Shown here in pieces: positions 17,901 through 26,368 of a stretch of DNA of 52,643 nucleotides (positions are counted from its first letter, which is position 1; each line of letters starts with the position of its first letter). The translations under genes and the position numbers were made by a program. The notes under the pieces are model-generated. The model was not told the origin of the DNA, made no database searches, and was given only the letters and a program-made list of their open reading frames with translations. The DNA is from Candidatus Poseidoniales archaeon (GTDB lineage Archaea > Thermoplasmatota > Poseidoniia > Poseidoniales > Thalassarchaeaceae): positions 1 to 52,643 of the forward strand of contig QQSB01000042.1 in the NCBI GenBank assembly GCA_003602515.1. The letters run 5' to 3'.

Positions 17901-20900
17901 TAAACTCCCTATTTACGAACATGAAGTCGTAAACCAGGGAGCCGTCCAGGGAGATCGCCCCATAGTCAGAGGTAATGCTCAGGGGGATGTCAGTCTCCTC
18001 TTCGAATTCCTCGTCGGGAATTCCCGCCAGGTAATCCTCTATGGACGGTCCTAGTCCTGAAACGTTCTCGAAGAACATGTATCCGACTCCAATTGATGAC
18101 ATTGATACGGTCTGAGCGGATGTAGATGTCACAGATAGCGGTACCTCGATCCAATTCCTCCCTGTTGATGTGTCGTAATGGCTGGGACTGAGTAGACCTA
18201 TGCCAGAAATTTGAGCAAGACTTAGGGTGCTGGTGAATGGAGAATCACCGCTGCCGCCTGAAACTGCCGAACCGGCAACTGATACAGTTACTGGGGCATC
18301 GAATCCATCAGAGTCAGGGGCGATGCTGATGAAACCCGTGTTTACTGCCGCGGATTCGGGAATCAGCACTGTAAGGCTCTCGGGATTCGAACCATCTAGG
18401 GACAAGGAGGTGCTTCTTGAGAGCGAGCCCCCATAATCGATCCAGGACTGCCATCCTAGATTGCCATAAGCATAATCGTCACCGTCGAACATCGGGAAGT
18501 GCCATTCATCGATTCCATCATCAAGTACATCTAGTCGAGAATTGGAGGATGGATCGGAGAACGTTGAGGAGATTCTGAGGACATCTATCCACCCATTGGT
18601 GGGAAGATTTACTGAGGCGGAGAAGCCGACCTGTTGGTGTGAGAATTGTATTGTCCCGCCCTTATTCGCTGAACCGAGGGAGTTTCCTAATTTATCGAAG
18701 ACAGTTACAGAAACAGAACTGGAGATGTTTCCTTGTATTGTTACGCTCTTGATGGGGCGAGGCGAGAAAATGAAATCGGAAGTAACCGTTCCGGTTACTG
18801 CTGTGGCATTCAGCAGACCGTCCACTACTTCAACTCCGGCACTAAGGTCCCACCCATTTTGTCCCGAGTCAGCATTCAATACTCTCTTGCCGCCGATGAC
18901 GACCCTTGACAAGCTAGGGGTCTGCTCTGAATCATCGGAACCCATATGTATCTTCAGTCTGACTTGAGGGAACTGAGCTGAGTCAACTCCTGCCAGGCTA
19001 AAGGGGAATGAAATATTGGAGAATCCGGGAACTTGGGCCCCTGTGCTACCATCCAATAGGGATCCGCGGATCCAGCCACCTTCATTTGCTTGGCCCTCAA
19101 TATCGATGAATCCAAGGTTGAATTTGTTGGCATTTGCCAATGATAACGAAGGACTGATCCAACTTCCGGGTATCCCATAGTTGGAAATCTGCACCCCTGC
19201 ATTGTCTATGAACCAACCAGCTAGGCTGTAGTAACCATCGGAGCCAAATGCGAACTTGAACTTCACAGAGTCTCCCTTGTAGGCATCTAGATTAGCCCGT
19301 AGGTTTGTCATCTCGCTAGTTGAAGACCAGGTACCGCCCCAAGCCGTACCTGTGCAATGATCCATCGTGAAAATGCCCATGCCCTGAAGGTTGTGGCCTG
19401 CAAAGGAAGAAGCAGTCCCAGTGTACCAACCCGGGTCAAAGTACTGCCATGACCCTCCGTTTACTTTGATGAATACAGCACCCCCGTCCCATCCTGCCTC
19501 ACCGCATGACCAGTGGTCAAATGTAAGATAAGATGTACCGTTCATTGGGATTTCATAGAGTGGCGAAATTAGCCTCGCTTCGTCGATTCCATTCTCATAA
19601 TTGCCGGAGAACCCGATACCGTACGCATACGGGAAGGAAGCGGTTTTTGGAGGTCCAGAGTTAGGGGAGACTTTGTTCAGGGTGAATTTACACCTGTCAC
19701 TGCTGCATGTCCCAGAAGTAGACCTAGACCACCCGGGAGCCTCTGAAACTGTGGGGGAGTTTGCTGTTGAATCTTCGAATCCGAGCATTACTGAATCCTC
19801 ACCCTTGGTCAGTGACCTGTGGATCCAGTCATCTGGAGAAGGGTTTCCCTGGGAATCTGGCATACCATAGTGGGACATCGTGGAAGGAACTTCGAATTCT
19901 TCCGTGAATAGAGAATTGCCTTCATAGTCAACTACTCTGAAATGGGAAATTGTCAGACCCTCTCGCGTGTCTTGGTTGTTTCCGCCATAATTGAATGAAG
20001 AGCTTGTATCTACGATTATTCTGATATCGACGCTTGATTGATCCTGGAATCCAGATGGGATATCAAATGAGACAAGACGGAAGTCCCCACTCTGATCGCC
20101 ATATGTTTGTCCGTCATCAGCAGTGTATCCTGTCCCAGGGATTGGACCTGATCTTGCCGAGCAATCAGAAGATGTGCTGCTCGTACTCGAGGAAATATCA
20201 GCCCATGTATTTCCATTCAATGAAAGTTCTACACAAGCGTTGTCACTAGATCCGCCCTCTAGATCCCATTCCATATTGAACTCAATTTTGGATGTGGAGT
20301 TGGTCCCAGAAAGATCGATATTCCGCTCAAGAACACCGTAGGCATTTGAATTGTATGTGCAAGAAGTTGAAGTGGTAGTGAAGCAACCGTGGTGCCAGAC
20401 ATCCAATTCAACGCCCTCGTTAATAACTTGAATATTATCGATGAACCATCCTGGCCTCTCGTTTACAGAATCTGGATGGGTCCATATAACGAATCTGAAC
20501 TGTACATTGTCAGATTCGGTTATCCCGGGTAGAGAAGACAGAGTGAAATTGCTAGTGACCCAACCGCTGTGTGATGAGGATGCAAAAACTGGGACTGGCG
20601 ATGCGGCGCCGTTAGGGGTTGGGGCATCGGAAGAGAGAGTACTAGGGTATCCACTCTGTGGCTCAATGAAATTCCATTCTCCCCATGTTGAGTCTGACTT
20701 TAGGCGGTATTCCACCCAGGTTCCATCGCCGCCCCCGGAAGAGGTTGAATCCACGTGGAACCAGTGATCGAAGGTTAGGTAGTATGTACTAATGTAGGGG
20801 CCTGTAGGGACACTCTGAGCAGGAATTAGCAGATGCCCGAAAGTTCCTGCAGGGACTGGTTCTCCAGGCATTGTTCCTGCTGAAACAAGACCCTGCGTAG

Positions 20901-22185
20901 ATGAGGAGGGGACGATGCCGTGAGGCAGAGTCTGCTCCTCGCCGTATATGCTCCCATTCAAATCTAGGAATGTTGTTGCCCTCCAAAGCTTGCTTCCATG
21001 GCAAATAAAGGAAGTGTCTAAAATCTCAGATTCATCCAGATTCCTATTCTCGTTCAGATCTAGTCCCGATACAAGCTTAATTCCCGCATATGTGCAATTT
21101 TCTCCAGTGGGCTCGGAAAGGATATCTACCTCATACTCGTAATAGTCTCCAAGATTGGCTGAAATTGTCCCTCCGGAACCTCCGGAGTCACTGATGGTAA
21201 TGGAAGGTGTTGAAGTATAGTTGGCACCCCCATCAGTTACTTCCACGGAGTGTATGACTCCTGTAGAGTAGACGTTTGCCGACAATGATTCTCCAGATCC
21301 GTTTGCAACACCAATCACAATAGTGTCTGAGGACTGGTATCCAGACCCCGAGGAGTCGATTGTAATCGATGTAATTGCACCACTAGCATCTACCGAACCA
21401 ATAGATGCAGTCGCACCGGAGCCATCGCACTGGCACTGGATTACAACCTGATCTGAAGTATCGAATCCGGAACCGCCATCGTTGATTGTTATACTCTCTA
21501 TCCCGGAGCTAACTGCATAGGTCCCCGAGAAGCCCGACCCTCCTCCTCCAGTGGCTGAAAGATTTCCTGAGGCATATCCGCTCCCGGAATCGTCTATCGA
21601 CAATGATGTGATTACATCGCCGTTAGCGAAAGTCTCACAGTAGTATATGGTCTCAATGATTTCGTCGTTGTCTAGAGTCTGGTCAAAGTCGCTATCGAGG
21701 CCATGTTCTATGTAGTCCCCTGGTGAACCACCACAGCCTGATAAGTTAGTTGAAGAGGACTTGAAGAAAACCCTACGCCATCCTGGCGAGTACTCGTATT
21801 CTGAGTTGAGAGTTACTTCGATTTCACCTACATCGAATGTACTTACATTGGAGCGTGATCCATCATCCTTTAGCACCATCTCGCCCTCATCATTCAGCTC
21901 GACTCCAACCATATTTCCAGAGGAGAAGTCGTCTCCATCCCAGGTAATCCCCGAATCAGGAGAAGAAGATAGAGGAGAGTTGGTCACATGGACCCATCCG
22001 TCCAAAATTGTAGAGTTGGTAGGTACAGTGAATCCGTCGACTAAAGTGGGAGTTCCCTCGCTATTGATTACAGAAGGACCAGACCAATTTGATACTCCAG
22101 CATAAGATATCGGAGACAGGATCATCATTAGGGTCATTACAATTGCAAGTCTAGCGCGTTCACTGGGCATACTTATGCTGTGCAT
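14974..22185 (-). CDS. Giant cell-surface protein with tandem GSGY repeats and jelly-roll modules
   Basis: About 2,403 residues. An N-terminal signal segment (ARLAIVMTLMMILSPISYA) is followed by a very long Ser/Gly/Thr-rich ectodomain and, at the end, one membrane helix (MIWIAGSLILLLSLMGAAFYII) with a short acidic Tyr/Glu tail, so it is a type I anchored surface protein. Near residues 170-350 two Cys-containing units with GLDxDxxxxLDxxEI...YxC flank four ~40-residue repeats with ITSITIDSSGSGY-like cores. Further on are at least three jelly-roll/MAM-like modules ending in GWFIDN or a similar strand, then many Ig-like beta domains. I see no protease or glycosidase motif. Start ATG 22185; ATG 22170 is the alternative. 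A frame reaching 22281 reads through tRNA-Thr and is rejected. A role in adhesion or polymer binding is inferred. Confidence 0.85.
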   Translation of the reverse strand: MHSISMPSERARLAIVMTLMMILSPISYAGVSNWSGPSVINSEGTPTLVDGFTVPTNSTILDGWVHVTNSPLSSSPDSGITWDGDDFSSGNMVGVELNDEGEMVLKDDGSRSNVSTFDVGEIEVTLNSEYEYSPGWRRVFFKSSSTNLSGCGGSPGDYIEHGLDSDFDQTLDNDEIIETIYYCETFANGDVITSLSIDDSGSGYASGNLSATGGGGSGFSGTYAVSSGIESITINDGGSGFDTSDQVVIQCQCDGSGATASIGSVDASGAITSITIDSSGSGYQSSDTIVIGVANGSGESLSANVYSTGVIHSVEVTDGGANYTSTPSITISDSGGSGGTISANLGDYYEYEVDILSEPTGENCTYAGIKLVSGLDLNENRNLDESEILDTSFICHGSKLWRATTFLDLNGSIYGEEQTLPHGIVPSSSTQGLVSAGTMPGEPVPAGTFGHLLIPAQSVPTGPYISTYYLTFDHWFHVDSTSSGGGDGTWVEYRLKSDSTWGEWNFIEPQSGYPSTLSSDAPTPNGAASPVPVFASSSHSGWVTSNFTLSSLPGITESDNVQFRFVIWTHPDSVNERPGWFIDNIQVINEGVELDVWHHGCFTTTSTSCTYNSNAYGVLERNIDLSGTNSTSKIEFNMEWDLEGGSSDNACVELSLNGNTWADISSSTSSTSSDCSARSGPIPGTGYTADDGQTYGDQSGDFRLVSFDIPSGFQDQSSVDIRIIVDTSSSFNYGGNNQDTREGLTISHFRVVDYEGNSLFTEEFEVPSTMSHYGMPDSQGNPSPDDWIHRSLTKGEDSVMLGFEDSTANSPTVSEAPGWSRSTSGTCSSDRCKFTLNKVSPNSGPPKTASFPYAYGIGFSGNYENGIDEARLISPLYEIPMNGTSYLTFDHWSCGEAGWDGGAVFIKVNGGSWQYFDPGWYTGTASSFAGHNLQGMGIFTMDHCTGTAWGGTWSSTSEMTNLRANLDAYKGDSVKFKFAFGSDGYYSLAGWFIDNAGVQISNYGIPGSWISPSLSLANANKFNLGFIDIEGQANEGGWIRGSLLDGSTGAQVPGFSNISFPFSLAGVDSAQFPQVRLKIHMGSDDSEQTPSLSRVVIGGKRVLNADSGQNGWDLSAGVEVVDGLLNATAVTGTVTSDFIFSPRPIKSVTIQGNISSSVSVTVFDKLGNSLGSANKGGTIQFSHQQVGFSASVNLPTNGWIDVLRISSTFSDPSSNSRLDVLDDGIDEWHFPMFDGDDYAYGNLGWQSWIDYGGSLSRSTSLSLDGSNPESLTVLIPESAAVNTGFISIAPDSDGFDAPVTVSVAGSAVSGGSGDSPFTSTLSLAQISGIGLLSPSHYDTSTGRNWIEVPLSVTSTSAQTVSMSSIGVGYMFFENVSGLGPSIEDYLAGIPDEEFEEETDIPLSITSDYGAISLDGSLVYDFMFVNREFSVPNTLYPDGNLVEIVTSHHHLSDNSQIADITLVGSSSDGKTISFMVENSPDGLWGTNSVEPQFSQSYGSSVAPLEASASYVTEAVHADGYVDIEVHWKFNIDWNWDDVDSITWVARANDENGETIWPSTSQSGRLGVNAVENDLQIDSFEIRDEFDRVISNTYDTLFYPFPVQDGSLLNISGTVRFQDQEAKRPSASDFSVALNLSGAIYALQTDDDGQFSGMASIPSGTSSLTLSPLMLRVGPSSSTNGAEDTTGEPPIVEIEVDTNPPVAGSIQVQTPIGLQYVDGMVVPPTTFSPYITISEGEARGETLTLKYWREGLDDLNGDGVADEGEYQYQSSDLSVGLTGEQQVQFLGIDVSAMDNEMIHLYVEGTDWAGLTYQDGGTGGGPGADNSWASVVVAEDVMVEFAGAGLGTGSGGGSTFSLDRITQDSIDYFLIPGKEHTFKVRLDEPNGFHTIDNITVFLCGYSSDFGAFSYEPFSSTLSSPSNSMLQAISASTESITSSVTELSVRFKMSWDLPFDDEDFDCKPRVLVEDGLDQIESEVLSTLSWRLDNRIVAIPSYAEDLTAPIIPALGTSLYLGQGDSFMVSGSVYHEGTGVPIAESTPDLTVLLSMLYGSGNYEATSEVDSSGNFTVEMSLPNFQPVDPVTVLTTSLIGTPGSSHSVSNSDASATVDTKPPTALFNVDAYPDSSLTVIETDSMNSVSVTITINEEIGMNYGPLQVSWAFQRNGQIIPGTEESGEVPWYSSTEGVHVYRGDLDFRPSLEFNIEDGDKVSFWITSTDKAGNEVAGLGGPDNPRTPTIRLVEFDGQYTRSQVTPTKNPLVGDTITIVTYWENPGKSDGTISVGLYEQRIDGTFSPSVSTMVNGPVELYLAPGSTSVRAEFEYIPVAAGQPLLVLVVDDDYGNANYMNVEISDIQVSSLSESSGPNSGMIWIAGSLILLLSLMGAAFYIIRGSTGGGFYDEEYDEEYE
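21150..21620 (-). repeat. Four tandem ~40-residue GSGY repeats within the giant surface protein
   Basis: Four successive units carry the cores ITSLSIDDSGSGY, IESITINDGGSGF, ITSITIDSSGSGY and IHSVEVTDGGANY, each followed by a Gly/Ser-rich strand pair. Similar GxGY units occur widely in marine bacterial and phage structural proteins. The repeats are diverged at the DNA level and are protein repeats, not CRISPR or satellite DNA. Confidence 0.7.
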
Positions 22186-22239
22186 TATATCAGTTATGAA
22201 CCAATCTACGTAACTGCCGAAAAAGCCTGTTCTGAGTGG

Positions 22240-22311
22240 AGCCACTGGGGGGAATTGAACCCCCGACCTTCGCCTTACCAAGGCGACGCTATACCTCTAA
22301 GCCACAGTGGC
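22240..22311 (-). tRNA. tRNA-Thr (anticodon GGT)
   Basis: Acceptor GCCACTG/CAGTGGC, anticodon stem TCGCC/GGCGA around loop TTGGTAA (GGT, reading ACC/ACT), T arm CGGGGG-TTCAATT-CCCCCC type. CCA is encoded at 22239-22237. No intron is seen. It lies between the giant surface-protein gene and a divergent tRNA-Ser. Confidence 0.93.
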
Positions 22312-22361
22312 AGCACAGCAACGACCGAAGGAGTTGGTTTAATCGTGGCGACTATAGGAAG

Positions 22362-22388
22362 TCAGACTGTCTTCGAACGTCAGTCTGA
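22362..22388. repeat. 8-bp inverted repeat between divergent tRNA genes
   Basis: TCAGACTG and CAGTCTGA separated by 11 bases, midway in the 104-base space between tRNA-Thr (minus) and tRNA-Ser (plus). It could be a protein-binding site or a hairpin. A GATTAAAC-like TATA element for tRNA-Thr lies at about 22337-22344. Confidence 0.5.
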
Positions 22389-22415
22389 AAACCAATGGGC
22401 TGGTGCGCCTCTGTA

Positions 22416-22499
22416 GCCGAGGTCGCATAGCCCGGTATTGCGCGGGCCTGGAAAGCCCGTGGGATTTTTCCCTCGCGAGTTCAAATCTCGCCCTCGGCG
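22416..22499 (+). tRNA. tRNA-Ser (anticodon GGA)
   Basis: Class II tRNA with acceptor GCCGAGG/CCTCGGC, anticodon stem CGGGC/GCCCG around loop CTGGAAA (GGA), a long variable arm of the type GGGATTTTTCCC, and T arm GCGAG-TTCAAAT-CTCGC. Discriminator G; CCA encoded at 22500-22502. The gene begins about 80 bases before the next protein start and may share its transcript. Confidence 0.94.
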
Positions 22500-22578
22500 C
22501 CAATATCTCCTAAATTGATGCCAATCACCGTACTCAGGGGATGAGTTTCTTATTCAATGTCAATGGCCTAAGAAGAAC

Positions 22579-23736
22579 ATGGAGCAGGCGGCGGAGGGCG
22601 ATTCTACGAATAGTGAAGAACGCCTGATGAATAGGTTGAGTGATTACTCAGTTGGAAATAGATTCTCCAATGTGAACCAACGACTTGGCCTCATTGACAC
22701 ATTATTTACAGAGATAAGGTACAATATTCTCCTAATCAGTAAATTCTGGGGAGTAAAAGAGGGAGTAATGATTGGCTTGTTCGTTGCAGGATTCTTTCTC
22801 GGAACATGGGACTTTGGGATTGGGGAGATTTCAACCGGGGGGGACTACAACAGATGGGGAATTCTAGGTGGCGAGGATAGTGGTTTCTTACACATGAGGG
22901 ATTTAGCCCTGATACTTTCCTTACTTTCGGTAATTTGCTGGGTAGGATTCGTTGTAATGCTTTGGAATAGCTATCCAATAATGAGAGAGAACATGGTCTA
23001 CCTTCTTATCGGAATGGGTTTCATTCAATTTGGCCATATCAAATCACATGCAGACAATCCTTCATTTCCCTGGGATTCAGGAATTGGTGGTTGGGTCTGG
23101 GTAGTAGTCTCCAACCTAGTAATGCTGTTTCTGTCGATCTTTGTGGTTAGGAGAGCCGTTGTTGAGACGAGGGACATTCATGTCCAAAGGAAGCACTCCC
23201 ATCCCGATCCCAGAGTAATAGATAGGGCATGGAAGGATCATAGCCTACAATCTTGGAGTTTGGGGATTGCCGTATGGATAATTGTACTCAACATCAGCTT
23301 CTGGAGTAGTGCCCATTCCATAGCCCCTAGCCCGGGAGATTTAGACTTCAGTTATTCATTGGTTTTTCTTCATCTGATTTCCGGAATTATGGCAACATTT
23401 CTTCTCCTAATGATAGTCTGGTTTCCCGAATTCATGCTCGGTTCGACTGAAGTAAGGATTCAGACATCTAGAGCACGTGAGGTTTCGGGAGAGGTATTTG
23501 AGCCGTTGAAGTCAGAACAAGGGAAATGCCCGGTTTGCAACCAAAAAACAACTGCCATTCGGGAATCTAATGGAGATATCAGCATCCCTTGCGATTCAGA
23601 TGACTGCTCTGGAAAGGGAGTTTCGGGTTCAGAATGTGGACAATGTGGGACTAGGATACCATCCAGAGTTGTTTGTTCAAGTTGTGGATCAAATACGCCC
23701 ATAGGGAGCCACTTTGGTAGGGTTGAGGCTTGGTGA
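22579..23736 (+). CDS. Six-helix membrane protein with C-terminal zinc ribbons
   Basis: A 385-residue protein not matched to a named family. Hydrophobic helices lie at about residues 62-80, 107-130, 137-155, 168-190, 226-245 and 260-285. The C-terminal ~70 residues are cytoplasmic-looking and hold cysteine pairs: KCPVCNQ then a CDSDDC pair, and CGQCG then CSSCG, which form two zinc-ribbon-like folds. The N-terminal ~60 residues are soluble. The stop codon overlaps the GTG start of the following subtilisin gene (GTGA), a sign of translational coupling, so the two products may work together at the membrane. The start is ATG 22579, 77 bases after tRNA-Ser. Confidence 0.7.
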   Translation: MEQAAEGDSTNSEERLMNRLSDYSVGNRFSNVNQRLGLIDTLFTEIRYNILLISKFWGVKEGVMIGLFVAGFFLGTWDFGIGEISTGGDYNRWGILGGEDSGFLHMRDLALILSLLSVICWVGFVVMLWNSYPIMRENMVYLLIGMGFIQFGHIKSHADNPSFPWDSGIGGWVWVVVSNLVMLFLSIFVVRRAVVETRDIHVQRKHSHPDPRVIDRAWKDHSLQSWSLGIAVWIIVLNISFWSSAHSIAPSPGDLDFSYSLVFLHLISGIMATFLLLMIVWFPEFMLGSTEVRIQTSRAREVSGEVFEPLKSEQGKCPVCNQKTTAIRESNGDISIPCDSDDCSGKGVSGSECGQCGTRIPSRVVCSSCGSNTPIGSHFGRVEAW

Positions 23737-24890
23737 AGGATCGAGTTGCCGAGTTTCAAGATGCTGGAATCAGCGATATCGAAGAAATATCGAATAAAGA
23801 TGCGGCAAGAATGGTTGTCGCTTTCAGTCTATCAATGCTAATAATTTTGGCATCTTCCATTGCTATACTCTATATTTGGAAGGGCGAGGATCTAGTGATT
23901 GAAAGGCCTTCTCCAGCCCTTTCTTCTTGGGAAACAGAATACAAGGGCCTTACAGGGGTGAGTAACCAAACACTATCCGGGCTCAATGGCGAAGGGGTAG
24001 TTATCTGCGTGGTAGACTCAGGGATAGACCTGAGCCATCCCGATCTCAGTGATCTTGTGCTGAAGGGGTGGCTAGATTCGGTTAATGGCCTCGATGAGCC
24101 GTATGATGACGAAGGGCATGGGACTGCTATGTCTGGCATTATAGTTGCTGATGGGGGTCTGAAAGGGGTTTCCAGGGGAGTAGAGCTACTAGTTGCAAAG
24201 GCGATTGATGACGAAGGCCAGGGAGAATCGAACTCAGTCGCAAATTCTGTAGACTGGTGCGTCCAACAGGGAGCAGACATCATCTCTCTGAGCCTTGGGG
24301 GGGGTCAGAGTATCGGATCCGGATTTTTCACCACCGACGAATTGGGACAATCGGTGGATGAAGCGCTGGATAGCGGAGTTTTCGTAATTGCTTCCGCGGG
24401 AAATGACGGTGAGGACGATGATGGTGATGTGGGTTCACCGGGATCTATAGAGGACGTCATTTGTGTTGGAGGAGTTACTCGCACTGGAGACATCTGGTCA
24501 GGTAGTTCCGAAGGGGACAATGATGGGAGGTTGTGGCCAAATCCAATTCTCCCCAGGAATAATCCGGATAAAAAGCCGGAGATGGTAGCACCTGGGCACG
24601 AAGTACCGGTACTGATGGCATCAGGAGTAGGTAACAGCGGATGGTGGGGTTGGTCCAGCGGCACGTCCGCAGCCACCGCTTGGGTCAGTGGCTCGCTAGC
24701 GCTATTATTGCAAGAAGATTCGAGCCTACAGAGGGAGAATTCCTCCGGTAGGGAATCTATAGAGGCCGTCAAGGAGGCAATTACACAGTACTCGCAAATG
24801 ATGGATGGACAAGACTCCCATGACGATCACTATGGCTACGGGCACCTAAGGATCGATCTACTAGTTTCACATTTTGACGACGGGAACTAG
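23733..24890 (+). CDS. Membrane-tethered subtilisin-like serine protease (S8)
   Basis: A 385-residue S8 peptidase with a single N-terminal membrane helix at about residues 28-48 and the protease domain outside. The triad is complete: Asp in VVDSGID at about 95, His in GHGTAMSG at about 129, Ser in SSGTSAATA at about 311, plus the oxyanion Asn in ASAGNDG. No separate propeptide domain is visible, so it is anchored rather than secreted, and may process surface proteins or imported peptides. I start at GTG 23733, which overlaps the TGA of the zinc-ribbon membrane gene and has GAGG four bases upstream; TTG 23730 is less likely. Its TAG interlocks with the stop of the opposing gene in a 4-base overlap. 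Confidence 0.92.
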   Translation: MKDRVAEFQDAGISDIEEISNKDAARMVVAFSLSMLIILASSIAILYIWKGEDLVIERPSPALSSWETEYKGLTGVSNQTLSGLNGEGVVICVVDSGIDLSHPDLSDLVLKGWLDSVNGLDEPYDDEGHGTAMSGIIVADGGLKGVSRGVELLVAKAIDDEGQGESNSVANSVDWCVQQGADIISLSLGGGQSIGSGFFTTDELGQSVDEALDSGVFVIASAGNDGEDDDGDVGSPGSIEDVICVGGVTRTGDIWSGSSEGDNDGRLWPNPILPRNNPDKKPEMVAPGHEVPVLMASGVGNSGWWGWSSGTSAATAWVSGSLALLLQEDSSLQRENSSGRESIEAVKEAITQYSQMMDGQDSHDDHYGYGHLRIDLLVSHFDDGN

Positions 24891-25681
24891 AAACTCTTCA
24901 GAAGTGCCACTAGGGTCCCACCTGTCAAATCTGTGAATCCAACAGAGTGACTATCATTGATACCTTTGACTAGTTCGATCCATTCGTTAAATGATTGAAC
25001 CTTCACCTGTGCAGCAGTTGGTTCAACTCCTTCGGAAAAATCACCCACGTCCCCGGTGGGCACAGTTGGTTCCAAAAGAAGAACCAGACCACCGGGAGAG
25101 GCCAGATCAAATGCAGCTGATGCGGCTGCGACCCTTTCCTCTTCGGGCAAATCGATGATAATTAGATCGAGAGGCATGGGAAGTATCGAATTTACAGCAT
25201 TCTCGGGAATTGCGATGTTGGAGGCTCTTGATGAAGCAGTCTCAGCGAAGACCTCGTGCCATTTCATGGAAATTGATTGTGCCCAACTCTCTGCCTCATA
25301 CCTTCTAATCAATCGGTCTATAATCACACAGAATCTGGTCCCTGGTTCAATAATCCTGAATGTTTCTGGTAGACTATTGGCTCCTTCTCTGGCGTCATGG
25401 CCACTATTTGACCAGAGGTCAAAAAGCCATGCAGAAAGGTGCCCAATCCCCCCACCCACCAGAGTTACGTTCCTAGGTTCAATTCTAGAGCAAACATCCC
25501 TAATTCTAGACCTCACGGATCTAGGCAAAAGAGGTATGTCCATGTGTAGCATCTGTTCCCCAATACTAGAAGCAATCTCAGGTTCTGATTGGTCCCTCGC
25601 TAGGTCCTCTGAGAGGAGGCGTAACATGACATCTGCATCTGACATTTGGGGAAGGCCGGAGCCATTACTGTCATCGCCCAT
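24887..25681 (-). CDS. Methyltransferase-like protein
   Basis: A 264-residue protein with a Rossmann-type pattern of class I SAM-dependent methyltransferases: a glycine-rich motif I, VTLVGGGIGHLSAWL, at about residues 73-87, an acidic/hydrophobic IDRL segment near 117, LDLIIIDLPEEE near 172 (motif IV position) and a following ASPGGLVLLLEP strand-turn-strand. The helical N-terminus (~60 aa) could be a dimerisation region. The motif I lacks the usual acidic residue at the end of the next strand, so activity is uncertain. Substrate unknown. Start ATG 25681. It is divergent from the zinc protein at 25751; a 5-bp hairpin (CACTC/GAGTG) lies just before its start. Confidence 0.6.
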   Translation of the reverse strand: MGDDSNGSGLPQMSDADVMLRLLSEDLARDQSEPEIASSIGEQMLHMDIPLLPRSVRSRIRDVCSRIEPRNVTLVGGGIGHLSAWLFDLWSNSGHDAREGANSLPETFRIIEPGTRFCVIIDRLIRRYEAESWAQSISMKWHEVFAETASSRASNIAIPENAVNSILPMPLDLIIIDLPEEERVAAASAAFDLASPGGLVLLLEPTVPTGDVGDFSEGVEPTAAQVKVQSFNEWIELVKGINDSHSVGFTDLTGGTLVALLKSF

Positions 25682-25750
25682 GTTTCACTCTGACGAGTGT
25701 CACTCTTCAATAGTACTCTAGGATGGGTTGAATACCCTCACTCATCACGA

Positions 25751-26353
25751 ATGAGCATGAGTAAACAAGACGAGGGGCCTTTTTCGGAATGCCCTAGTTG
25801 CGTCGATATTACTGCCCATTCAATCATCAAGAGGGTCACGCAGGGAAAAGGCGAGGATGTCTTAGTCAGATGCAATGAATGTAAGTTTGTTCATAACATA
25901 ATGATTCGCCCCCCAAAACCGGTAATGGTAAAGACGACTTTGTCAGATGGAAGAGAGAGTTTCGGCGTGCAAATAGAGGTAGACGAGGATGAAGAGATTT
26001 CTATTGGCGACATGTTCGAGCATGAGGAGATAACATGGATGGTTACCAGAATTGACAATGATCAATCTCGACCAGAGAAAGTCCTCAGAGCGTCAAAGAT
26101 ATTCTCAATGTGGGCGACCAGATCAGATAAGACCGTAGTTGGCATCACTATGACCAGTGGCGAGATTAGTGAATCTGGAAAATTGGAATGTGAGCCAGAC
26201 AGAGTTTTCTCTTGTGGGTCAATTATTAACTTCGCAGAATCTAGATGGAGGATTAGGGCTATTCATACCGGCAAGGGTAGGACTCTGAACGGAAGTAGAG
26301 TTGCAAATGAGATTCGTAGGATATACTTGCATCCACCAGACAGAGAATATTGA
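25751..26353 (+). CDS. HVO_0476-family zinc finger protein
   Basis: A 200-residue cytoplasmic protein with two CxxC pairs near the N-terminus (CPSC then CNEC, about 32 residues apart), followed by a KPVMVKTTLSDG beta region and an acidic segment, and ending with paired beta strands around CGSIINFAESRWRIRAIH. Length and the CxxC spacing resemble the conserved archaeal HVO_0476 zinc-finger family. Its biochemical role is unknown; many such archaeal proteins act in translation or transcription. I start at ATG 25751 (MSMSKQDE); ATG 25757 is possible and the upstream extension to 25697 looks non-coding. It is convergent with the subtilisin at 26369. Confidence 0.7.
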   Translation: MSMSKQDEGPFSECPSCVDITAHSIIKRVTQGKGEDVLVRCNECKFVHNIMIRPPKPVMVKTTLSDGRESFGVQIEVDEDEEISIGDMFEHEEITWMVTRIDNDQSRPEKVLRASKIFSMWATRSDKTVVGITMTSGEISESGKLECEPDRVFSCGSIINFAESRWRIRAIHTGKGRTLNGSRVANEIRRIYLHPPDREY

Positions 26354-26368
26354 CGCCCGAATCTAGGA

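Noticed and set aside
21150-21620. Possible CRISPR or satellite array
   Set aside because: The periodicity is in the protein (GSGY units); the DNA copies differ and there are no equal spacers.
22186-22281. N-terminal extension of the giant surface protein through tRNA-Thr
   Set aside because: The extra residues translate the tRNA gene and come before a good signal peptide that starts at ATG 22185.
25686-25699. 5-bp hairpin before the methyltransferase-like gene as another 5'-terminal stem
   Set aside because: No TATA-like element at the right distance; the stem is too short to count with the others.
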